Below, piece after piece: positions 11,272 through 21,059 of a stretch of DNA of 64,000 nucleotides (the first letter of the stretch is position 1; each line of letters begins with the position of its first letter). Source of the stretch: Malachius bipustulatus (lineage: Eukaryota; Arthropoda; Insecta; Coleoptera; Melyridae); NCBI GenBank assembly GCA_910589415.1, contig OU342630.1, forward strand, positions 6,138,001-6,202,000. The letters are read 5' to 3'. Under the pieces are notes generated by a model. The model did no database searches. It was given only the letters and a program-made list of their open reading frames with translations, and had not been told where the DNA came from. A program made the translations under genes and the position numbers.

Positions 11272-12655
11272 TAAAATGGTTCTCGGAATGGGATTAACGC
11301 GATAGCGCACTACTACTGTAACCTCCAACCCCCCTGGCCTGGTGATCTCTAGAATTTCCACTCCCCCCTTTCTTGGTAGGACCCCTTTTTGTTGTGTGTG
11401 TCGTCTTGTAGCACCCAGTAGTTCGTAAAGATGGGGTCGCAGAGATTTTGTTGAGAATGGGAAATAAAACAACGTAATTTCAAAAACACCTGATTTACTG
11501 CCTTTTCCTAATTTAATTATTTACAATTCAAAATGATTATGAAATTCTATGTTATTTATTTACAATTTTATTTAATTATTCAATTTATTTAATTCATTTC
11601 TTCAAGAGTAAAAATTCTAATTTTATGTTGGTACAACCTGTTACCTGCAGTTCAAATACAACCCAGTCGATTTATGATTTGTTTGTTTTGTGGTTTTGTT
11701 GCGTGAATTGGGTCTGGTGCCTGGAGCTGGTTTATGGGCCTATTATTGTGGTCCTTTTACAATTGGTTTCACTCTTACTTTCTTACCCCCTGGGGTTTAA
11801 GCGTTATTCGTTGCGGAAGCGAGGTTGTCAGCTTGTGACAGTTGTAGGATATCAGAGTGTTATTTTTATCTTCCCGAGCTAATAAGATGCAGCAAGGCGT
11901 TATAGCCAGGTGCTTCGATCTTTGCCTGTTTGAAGATTTGAAGGCGGTTTAATCCGCGCTTCCCGATGTGTTTCGATTGGTATCCTTACGACAGGATGGG
12001 TGGCGGTGGCTAATTAGATGACTGTTTAGTAATTCAAATACAGAGGCAAGACCGCGAATCTCCCGGACCTGTTTCTGTACTGAGATAACGATTCTTGACC
12101 GAAAAGCCAATACACAGACCCTTCTCAACCCTAAGAGAATGCCATACACGTACTTTGAACGTGCCGTATTTTCTTGCATACCCTGCTGACCATGGGACAA
12201 GACGGACTCCGCTCAGTATATTTTCCCCTATTATAATGTGTGTGTGTGTGTAGAGAGAAAGGATGCACCAACTTCGTGGTAGTCCTGTTATCGGTACAAG
12301 GTCAATTTCGAACTTATGATTTTCGGGACAATTTCATTGTGAAATTGTTTGATTGTCTTGTTTCTATATTGCCTCACTCGACAGTACATCTAAAAAATTC
12401 CCAATCAAATTACTAGCTCGTGATAATAAAAAGTACCCTGATTTCCTTAATTTCTCGAATGCTCAAATTTTGTGGATTTCGTGGTTTTGAAAATGAATTG
12501 AATTTTTCAATTCGTGAATTTTTCTGAATTTTAATTTGATTTACCTATTTCTTTGTGAATTTTGAGACTTTTGACTTTTCTAAAATTTTAAAAACCCTTC
12601 CTTAATTTAAAAGTTGTCGTGAAAATTGCGGAGACTTTTTCTTATGAATCAAAGA
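11272..12655. other. No gene recognised; short GT run
   Basis: Contains a GT dinucleotide run at about 12237-12251 and AT-rich flanks. Open frames at 11625-11882 and 11949-12200 have no recognisable product. Bases 12656-12659 (ATAA) are the left target duplication of the Gypsy element. Confidence 0.4.
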
Positions 12656-13989
12656 ATAATGGAGCCTTCCTCCCCCTCGCTTACTCCCACTCAAAAAGTT
12701 GAACAATAAAAAAATAATAATTCACTTACCTTAACCCCGAAAGGAAGGAGGTGGCTATTGACAGATCTCAATGTGACTAGGCAAATTTGTAACATTAGCC
12801 ACATTGGCCTGTCGAGTGGAACATATCAAATTTGGAATGCCCCACCCAAATATTCTAAATGTCGAAATAAAAATAAACTTTAAATTTTGAAAAGTGATCG
12901 TCTAAATTTCCAAAGTATCAAATCAAAACCAAACTTAATCAAAATGTTCGTTGTGATCATCCAGCCCGGGACAGATAAATGTGGCCTTCCTCTGGAAAAT
13001 CCAGCATTCACCGAACCAGACTGGACCCGTAGTAACTCCTAACAATTTTACAAACAATAACAAAAAGATGATAAACCTCACCAAAATATACCAGAATATA
13101 TCACCTTATCCTTGATGTTATTCTACTTATTGAATAAATGATTTAAAAGAACATGAGGAGGGTTGATACTCAAAACTCTAAAATTGTTGAATTTTAATAC
13201 AAAGATTTATTAAAATCAATTTCATCATCAGTACAATAGACTGGCAATCACCAATAGATCTTACATATCAACAATCAATTTAATAATTAAAATCAGTAAT
13301 CCTGACTCAAATATTCAAACATAAATATTACCTTATTACCAATGATATCAAACTTACATGATCAAAATTCAAGATAGGTACCTATATCATTTCAATAGTT
13401 CAGATAAAAATTTCCAAAGCTCAAATTCTATTAAACAATTTCTAAACTATAACACATAGGTATGATTCTGAATAGAACTCGGAGTTAGATCAGAGGTTAT
13501 TTATCAAAAATTTAAATTTATCTTAAGCAAAAGTTTCAATATAAAAATCGGTATCTACCTACAAAATCTGAAATTCAAAATTTAATTTACAAAATGATCA
13601 TCTCTAACTCAAAATCCTAAACACACACGATAAATTTAATAAATTATTTTTACACATAACCATTACATTAGTCACTTGTTGACCACAATAAAAGTTCATA
13701 ACATATTACCACAAATCAGTTTCACTTAGAAAGTCATAGGTGATGAAATCAATTAAACACTGTACTTGAATTTATTTAATTTTCTGGATTGTCGGAAAAT
13801 AGCAAAAGTTTATTCACTTATAAAGACATACCTTATTATTCAAAACTCCATCTCAAAAAACTGACGAACTAAGGTTCCTCTAACCTAAGCGCGATGATCA
13901 AAGACTAGGCCGGCATGGTTGCTGGAACTGCCTTTGCACTGGTGTTAGCACCCCTTGGTTGGTGCTCCAGGTGCCGGATGAGCTGGACT

Positions 13990-14132
13990 GCTCCCCCTGC
14001 TACCTTGGGACGACCAAATATAAAAGCGCTAGAACCTCTGCCTGATGAAACCTTCCATGCCTCCAAACTAAACTCCACCACTCTTCTTTATTTCTCCAAG
14101 CTTCTTCAAATATCACCCTTCACACAGGTTAG
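13990..14132 (+). promoter_or_regulatory. Possible antisense promoter and splice donor within LTR
   Basis: Plus strand, opposite to the element: a TATAAAAG box at about 14019-14026, then CT-rich sequence, then a good donor CACACAG/GTTAGT near 14128. An identical arrangement lies at 22419-22528. This is sequence resemblance only; transcription is not shown. Confidence 0.25.
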
Positions 14133-14398
14133 TATACCTACCTAGGTAGGTACCTACCTAAGCCTCCACATGATCGAATCTTTATGTAAACTTTCATGTG
14201 AATCAGAAATTTGAAAGTTGGAACTCAAAACTCAGAAACTAGAAGTTCGAAATTAACATTCAGGAATCAAAAGTTAAAACTTATAAATTCAAAGTTCGAA
14301 ATCAAAAACTGGAAATCGGAAATTAGTAGTTAAAAAATTGAAACTAGAAGTTGGAATCTAACACTCTAGAACTTGAAGCTCAAAAGTAAATCAAAACT

Positions 14399-14575
14399 AA
14401 AGTTCAAAACTACGTTCAAAACTAAATCCAATAATAAGTAAGTAAGTCCAAAACTTCGTCCAAAACTACATCCCAAAACTACGTTCCAAAACTTCGTCCC
14501 AAAACTACGTCCAAGACTACGTCCAAGACTACGTTCAAAAACTTAATCTAGTAGTACGTAAGTCCAAAACCACGT
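14399..14575. repeat. Degenerate 14-bp repeat array inside LTR (second copy at 22799-22975)
   Basis: Repeated AAACTACGTCCAA-like units, about ten copies with variation. Present in both LTRs. Confidence 0.65.
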
Positions 14576-15488
14576 CCCTTGTCTGTAAAGACAAGAAAGC
14601 GAACATTAGTTATAATGACCAAAATTAAATTCAAAAGATTACTCACGTAAGACTGCATCTTTCACGGAAACAACTTCACCATAATAATATCTATGTGTGC
14701 TTACACAAGGGACCAATACTAATTTACGAACTTGTAGACAAGCTACATGATCTCCCGAATTAAGACCCAAAAATGAACCTAACGCGTCCTCTACCCTTAC
14801 TTATAATTTTCTGGGGTGACGCTACTCATGCGCCCCAACTACCGTCTAACCGAAAATGTTGACCCACTTTCAACTCCAAATCTCATCATTGACAGTATGC
14901 AACACTTAAAACTCGCACGCGACGGTGTCGGATCTTTCACCTTATACGTCGGCACACTCTCGACAGTACGACCAACCTCTCCAGTTCTCCCTCTATTCAA
15001 ACTTAAATTTCACAATCGTGAATCCGCATATCTCCGAGGCTTGTCGTGTCTCAGAACGAAACGCAAGTTGTTTATGTTTCTTTATGGGTCTTCTCAACTA
15101 TCTTTTCCTGTTTTTTTAACCCACACCCAAAGAAATAATCTTTTAGGTTTTATCTGGATAACTAATCGGAAATCTAGAGTAGCAAGATGAGAGTGGTCTC
15201 ATTAGACGCGGAAAATTAATTCGCATAAGATGATATACTTTTCAAACTCTGAAAACCCAGAACCGGGACAGAAAATCGACCAGACATGTTTTCTACGTCT
15301 TACTTAAATAACAAAAGCAAGAATTTCTTAATAGCTGCCAGGTGTTCGTTCGTGATCTTTGCCTAATACAGCCTCCTACATCAGCGAAAATGTACAGTCA
15401 ATCATAACTTTTCTGAACTTTATAAAAATATTTCAAATCGAGAATTAAAATTTTGAAAAAGAAAACGTAGCGTGCAAGGCACGCTGCA

Positions 15489-15500
15489 CACCCCCCCTTG
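15489..15500 (-). other. Polypurine tract
   Basis: On the minus strand AAGGGGGGTG directly precedes the 3' LTR start TGCAGCG. This is the expected plus-strand priming site for reverse transcription and it confirms the minus orientation of the element. Confidence 0.7.
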
Positions 15501-15649
15501 TAAAAAGGAAGGAAAAGTCTCCACGAGAAACTTTTCCGAGAGAGCTCCTCTCGAGTCAACAACTAACAAATCCCAACAAACCGAAAGAAAAGACAGAAAG
15601 AACAAGTTTTAAACACTCCATGTTTCAAACATAAAGCAATATGGGCGAG

Positions 15650-16440
15650 CCCTGACCTCGGAAACCGCCAGTAGGACTCTGGTTACTAAAACTAGGTTAA
15701 ACAGGCTCCCAAAAGGAAAACCTGACTGCCGTTATTCGGAAACTAACTCCGCTCTACACATAATTCAATAAAATAAGTTGAGTCTTATGAGAACACAAAG
15801 GGACTCAAAAAGACAAAACTCTTATGGTGGCAATATTTGCCTATGTAGCGAAGCTCAAATAATTGGCCCCTGTGGTTGGCATGTCGCAAGACTATACCTC
15901 CTACTTCATCAGTCGGGGGCTCCACAACTGACTAAACGGCAGGCCCTTTCCATTTATAAGGCTGGAAATGACATAATGCACCCCTCTAGTACACTACCTT
16001 GTAACTAAAGATTTTTCAAAAGAAAGCTAAATATTTTCCCTAACCTCTGGTTGAACAGACTATACCAGAACCAATAACCTCCAACACCGTACTCATCCAT
16101 AAAATAAAACTAAAACTATGTGAAACAGAGTTCTCCATTGGAGAAACCCCGGCTGTCGTCAATCGATTACTGATTTCGTCCTACACACAAAAATCAAGGA
16201 GTTGGGTCTGCATGAACACCTCAAGGAAATTCAGCGACCAAAACTCGTGAATTGGCAATACTGCCAGGATGACGAAACCTTAAAGATTCGGCCCCTATGG
16301 TCGGTATGTCGCCAGACAATACCACCTACTTCATCAGCTGGGGGCTAAGCAGCTGACTAGACGACAGGGCAATTCTCCGCTTATGAGGCCGGAAATGCCA
16401 AAATACACCCCTCTAGTGCGTTTCCCTGCGACTAGAGATT
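15650..16440. repeat. Diverged 423-bp tandem duplication in Gypsy interior
   Basis: Sequence around 15860-16010 recurs at 16283-16437 with clear drift. Both contain the blocks CACCTACTTCATCAG-like and ACCCCTCTAGT. Older than the LTR pair, so it was present in the parent element. Confidence 0.6.
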
Positions 16441-16629
16441 TAAAGTCAAAAGCTAAAGGTTTCCTCGATCGTTAGTTAGTTAAGAATAACGTCCTAACGA
16501 CTTTGGAGCGAAATATGATTCCTAACAAAGGAAATCATAGAGGAATCTAAAAGAGCCAAAACTAAATTTCTACATAGAAAAGCCTAAAGAAATTTCAAAC
16601 CTAAGAGTTCTACTTACATCTCAAACTCC

Positions 16630-16860
16630 AAGACGTCTAAATCGGGTCAAATGTCAAAATTGTTCATACTCAAAGTATTTCGATCTGGACACTTCCAAAT
16701 CAAAATTATTCATACCTCAAAATGTCAAAAATCGAAATATCCAAAATGTTCACACTCAGCAATGTCGAAACCGGGATATCTAAACTATCTATACTCAAAA
16801 ATGTCAAAATCGGGATATCTAAATTATCTATACTCAAAAATGTCAAAATTGTTTTCCAAA
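16630..16860. repeat. 39-bp tandem repeat in Gypsy interior
   Basis: Units beginning AATGTCAAAATCGGGATATC at about 16761, 16800 and 16839, with more degenerate units to the left. Frames across it are repetitive artefacts (NLYSKMSKSGY). Confidence 0.7.
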
Positions 16861-17336
16861 AACGTCCAAATTATTCAACAAGATTCAGTCAAGTGGTTAT
16901 CAAAAACACAAGAATAGATGAAATTCTGAAACTCCAACTCGGATTTTATTTCTCAAAATTCTTTAACGCGAACGCTAAGTATCAGTAGTAAGACAGATTT
17001 AATTTTCCAAGATTTCCCTCTACTGAGACCTACGTCACTAAATTTCTCTACTGAACGACTCAAAGTGGTACTGGAACTGTGCGGCCATTCTTACTCAAGA
17101 ACCCGTCGAGACTTACCCAGACACCTAAACTCAAAGACTCAAAACTATCTCAACTCCAAATTGTTACTCTAAAACTTACACAAATGTGTTAGACCTTCAG
17201 AATCATACTGATATGTTGACTAAGGTGGAACTCGACGTCAAAATATAGGGAGTAAAGTCCCTACTTTACTTAAAAGAAATTGGAAATAATTCTCCAATTC
17301 AAAATTGTCATCAAAGGGTAAACATACTATATGGTC

Positions 17337-17445
17337 CTAAAAAGGACTGTCAGTTTTCACTTTAGACGGTGCAGGGCGGAAAAGGACGAAAAAGGACCCG
17401 ATTGTCGTTTTCACTTTAGACGGGGCAGGGCGGAAAAGGGCAAAC
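17337..17445. repeat. Repeated TTTAGACGGTGCAGGGCGGA motif, pair 1
   Basis: Two copies of a 50-60 bp unit with core TTTAGACGGKGCAGGGCGGA. Two more copies lie at 19465-19640. On the minus strand each unit reads FRPAPSKVKT in one frame, but the frame is not open through all copies. Confidence 0.65.
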
Positions 17446-17680
17446 AAAAGAACCCTATAGAAGAGATAAAAGATCAAAAGCGAACTTAGATGTATATTAA
17501 AAACAGTGAAAAAGAAAAAAGAAAGAAGCACATAGAAATATATACAAGAAATCAGCCACTGGACCTATTTTCAAAAATGGCTGGATACTTTCTCTTTAGG
17601 TAACACCAGGGTGGAAAGTACCAAAAATAACCCCAAAGATGTTGTCATTGTCTAAAGAAAATTTTTCAAACGAGAAACCA

Positions 17681-18030
17681 AATCTCAATCATTGGACCTA
17701 TGAAGTGGTTTTACTTACCAATGAACCCTATCTCAAAGAATAAAATTTTCAAAAAGAAAATCAAATCTCAACCGTTGGACCTATATGTGGTTTTACTTAC
17801 CAACGAGCTCTATCTCAATTATTACAGAATAAAATTTTCAAAAAGAAAATCAAATCTCAACCGTTGGACCTATATGTGGTTTTACTTACCAACGAGCTCT
17901 ATCTCAATTATTACAGAATAAAATTTTCAAAAAGAAAATCAAATCTCAAACGTTGGACCTATATGTGGTTTTACCTACCAACGAACTCTATCTCAATTTC
18001 AAGGAAATAAAAATTTTCAAAGAGAAAGAT
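17681..18030. repeat. 89-bp tandem repeat, four units
   Basis: Units start CAAATCTCAACCGTTGGACC at 17762, 17851 and 17940, with an earlier shorter unit at about 17681. The middle two are nearly identical, so the array expanded recently. Confidence 0.8.
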
Positions 18031-18995
18031 CTTTACTCTTAACTGTTACACTACTCAAATGTTCTCAAAAGAGCAAACTTGAAAAGTTCTTACAAATGAC
18101 GAGACTTCTAAAACTCAAAATTCCTTGTCAAAATCTGTATAGTTAATTTCCAATCATAACTCATTAACCACCTGGTTAATGTTGTTCCGCCAAAATTAAA
18201 CACCATTAAAGATATTCGAGATAATGTGTCAACTGAAAGAATTCTTAAATCTCAACTAACTGTACTTATTGAATCTCAAACTCTAGCTAAAAATATTGAC
18301 TCGACTTAACCTTAATCAAAGGAATGGAAAAGATTTTTATCATCAGGAGCTTTTTCTTCAAAATCTCAACCTAAAAATATTATAACTACCTCAATTCTCA
18401 ACTCTACTCAACGGATCGTTCCTGAAAGTTACTGTTAGGATGATAACAGCTCAGATTTATATTTAGATTATGCCAATTATCAACTCTAACAAAACTCGAA
18501 ATTTTCAATTAAGAACTCACCTAAATCAACTCAACCTAACGCCTAGTCACGTAGCTCACTTATTTGCATGGGGCTCTAACGCGACCGTTTAAAATTATTT
18601 TACAAATTAGTCTGGCCATGACTAAAATGTAACTCAACCTCTACCTCAACAACAATTACTGGTAGGTTAGCTAAATTTATTTAATTTGTACGCTAACATC
18701 ACCAGTCTCAAATTATTTTAACCTCAGTACCTATAAAAGGATTTTCTCTAAACTCGACTCAACCTCTACGAAAACTCCTGACTCTAAACAACCTTTATTT
18801 TTTCTCCAAAACCGTAACTAAACTTACTGAAAAGCTTACTATTGACACACTAAACGAATTCTTTCTAAATTCTCAAACTACCAACAAATAGGATGTACAC
18901 TGCCTTTACGTGTGAACGGAGCTTTACACTAGGGGCGCCAACTTGAATACAACACAACTAGGTCACCCCTAAAGCGCGCTCTACACTAACACTGG

Positions 18996-19394
18996 CTATT
19001 CTGGGCTCTCAACGAACGGTTTAATATCACTTACGTGAAAATCTCCCAGGATTTTTCCTGACAGATCTGAAAGAACAACAACCTTACCAGTACCTTTAAT
19101 TTTCTTTATCATAGCCGGGACATATTTCGGAGCCAATTTCTTAGAAAACTTATCGACCGCTTTGGAAAGAACGAAGTTTTTCTTCCACACTTTATCACCT
19201 TCTTGATAATTAACCTCTCGCCTACGAAGGTTATACCTCTTAACATTTTTCTCAAAAGATTTTCTAATTTTCTCCTGAATTTGGGGATAAAGTTTAGGAA
19301 CTTTGCTCACTTCGGACTGCCATTTAAGTCGATTGGAAAAATCAACTGGGTCAAAAGAACTATAATCAACATCCTTATAAAAACTACCATTCAC
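18996..19394 (-). pseudogene. Ty3/Gypsy integrase C-terminal fragment
   Basis: 132 codons ending at 18996. The sequence matches the C-terminal DNA-binding part of Gypsy integrase: KNVKRYNLRRREVNYQEGD, VWKKNF and KLAPKYVPAMIKKIKG, then a beta-strand run ending VSDIKPF. The HHCC zinc finger and the DDE catalytic core are absent, so it cannot integrate DNA. It lies about 220 bp downstream of the truncated gag on the same strand, with the TTTAGACGGTGCAGGG repeats at the deletion junction. That position suggests that recombination between such repeats removed pol. Confidence 0.8.
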
Positions 19395-19464
19395 GGGTGT
19401 ACACGATATACACCCGTATAATGTCCAAAAACCAAAAAAAGAATAAGCTCATTATATTGCTCTA

Positions 19465-19640
19465 AAAAAAAAGGACTGTCAGTTTTCGCTTTAGACGGTG
19501 CAGGGCGGAAAAGGACGAAAAAGAACCCTCTAAACCAAAGAAGCATTATCCAAGATTGTTGTTAAAGGATAAGCTCATTATATTGTCCTAAAAAAGGACT
19601 GTCAGTTTTCGCTTTAGACAGTGCAGGGCGGAAAAAGACG
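19465..19640. repeat. Repeated TTTAGACGGTGCAGGGCGGA motif, pair 2, at pol deletion
   Basis: Two more copies of the unit seen at 17337-17445, each preceded by GATAAGCTCATTATATTG-like sequence. They occupy the junction between the gag fragment and the integrase fragment. Confidence 0.65.
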
Positions 19641-20510
19641 CAAAAGCACCCTTTCCAAAAATTTTATAACTTCAATTCCCTTTTCCTTACCAGTAAAACA
19701 TAATCCCCATTTATACACCGGGATGACCTTATCTATAGGCGCTACTAACTGGATGGATGGAACTTGAGAATTGAGACTAAACTGTGAGAAAGTGGGTGAT
19801 GGATTTCTCACTGGGGGTACAAAACTGCTCGAATGTGCCTGATTATCATAATCAAAGGGTACCTGGTCATAATCTAAAAACGGATTGGTGTTATGGCTTC
19901 TTAAGCCTAACCTTCTTAACGATAGATCTTCTGGAAGATTCGAAGGGACTCTCGAAACCGTATGAAGATTACCTTCATGAGTAGTTGAAGCATTATGACA
20001 TGATAACCTATCAAATGCTTGATCTAAAAGAGAGGCCTGCGATCTTTGTGGGATTTCTGTTCTCGAACTGACTACCTCACCGACAATTTTTTTCTTAAAA
20101 TCGTCTCGCAGTCGCAGAGCATCTGCTCTAACCTGATCTCGACTAGCAGTCTGAACATCAGATGTGACCTTCATCCTATCTATCCTTCCTAACAAATGAG
20201 CTAACCTCGAAGAAAATCTCCTAGCTACATTAGACTGAGGGGAAATAATTACCTCATCGTGTAATATTTCAGTCATATCCAAAATAGAATCCAAAACTTG
20301 ACTCAAATCCTCATTAAAATCGAAAGGAGAGATAGTCACAGTGACTCCTCCATTTATTCTCAAAAGTTGACTTAATTGGGTCCGCCTATAATTTCCGTTC
20401 CAATGTGGAACTTCTCCTCTTAATAAAATTTCATACTTAATCTCATCTACCTTGAGATCAACGACCTCAAAACCGACTGTAGTATTTTCCTCAATAAAAT
20501 CCATTTTCAC
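19641..20510 (-). CDS. Gag-like N-terminal protein of Gypsy element, truncated
   Basis: An open frame of 298 codons starts at the ATG at 20510 and runs to 19614; its last residues fall in the repeat motif. The first part is charged with predicted helices. Near residues 265-290 it reads PVYKWGLCFTGKEKGIEVIK and FLERV, which resembles the start of the retrotransposon gag domain (YKW-x-L-x-F-x-G ... FLERV) of arthropod Ty3/Gypsy elements. The rest of the capsid domain and the nucleocapsid knuckles are missing. Gag would package element RNA; this stub probably cannot. That it stays open in a recently moved element suggests weak constraint or short time. No signal peptide. Confidence 0.65.
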
Positions 20511-21029
20511 TATTTATCTCAAAAGAATTTTTACCTCAAAATTCTCAAACAAGACTTTTCAACCAACTCCACCTGAAACAAAGAAAACGAAAATCCCGTT
20601 TCTTTTCTTAGTTGACTTGACCTGACCTAACAGAATTATCCAAAACCAAAATTCAAAAATCAGATTGTTGCTGATTCTATCTGTAACTCCACCTAAGCTG
20701 AAAAATTAAAAAATTATCGAACTCGAAAACCACATCTTCAGGTTTACCACACCGTCTTGGCTGGAACCTAAAAAGCTGAAACGTCAAAAAGAAAACAACA
20801 CGGACTCAAATACCACAGGTCTGAATTCCCTCGAAGTCCTTCGTTGAAAATTTCAAACCTTACCTTTTGGTTTTAGTCCATCTGTAAACTCTACGCAACT
20901 AAGAAAGGTATTTGTCTTTACTTGTCTAAATTTTGAAAAAGTTTTTTTTTCACAAATTATGAAAACACCAACACCTCATGTTCATTAATTCTTCTCAAAG
21001 TTTGAGAAAGTTTTCGAAAAAAGAATAAG

Positions 21030-21059
21030 GAGATTGATTTATCCTGGTCACGCACCGCT
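21030..21059 (-). other. Primer-binding-site candidate
   Basis: On the minus strand, just after the 5' LTR end (GGCTCCA), comes AGCGGTGCGTGACCAGGAT. The complement, ATCCTGGTCACGCACC, looks like the 3' end of a tRNA (T-arm plus acceptor), closest from memory to tRNA-His but with a one-base gap. A tRNA match search would settle it. Confidence 0.4.

Larger units (their letters stand above)
12660..15488 (-). repeat. 3' LTR of Gypsy element
   Basis: 2829 bp. In element orientation it starts TGCAGCGTGCC with a small hairpin (AGCGTGC/GCACGCT) and ends GGCTCCA. It differs from the other LTR at one base that I could find (14052 C versus 22452 A). It contains a degenerate 14-bp repeat (about 14399-14575) and a TACCTACCTAGGTAGGTACC palindrome near 14136. 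Open frames inside (13915-14145, 14816-15190, plus) run antisense to the element and match no known protein. Confidence 0.93.

Noticed and set aside
14816..15190. 124-codon open frame on the plus strand inside the LTR (repeated at 23216-23590)
   Set aside because: It runs antisense to the element and has no recognisable domain. It is identical in both LTRs only because the LTRs are nearly identical, so conservation is no evidence of coding.
17681..18030. CRISPR-like array
   Set aside because: The 89-bp units are contiguous without unique spacers and lie inside a eukaryotic retroelement.
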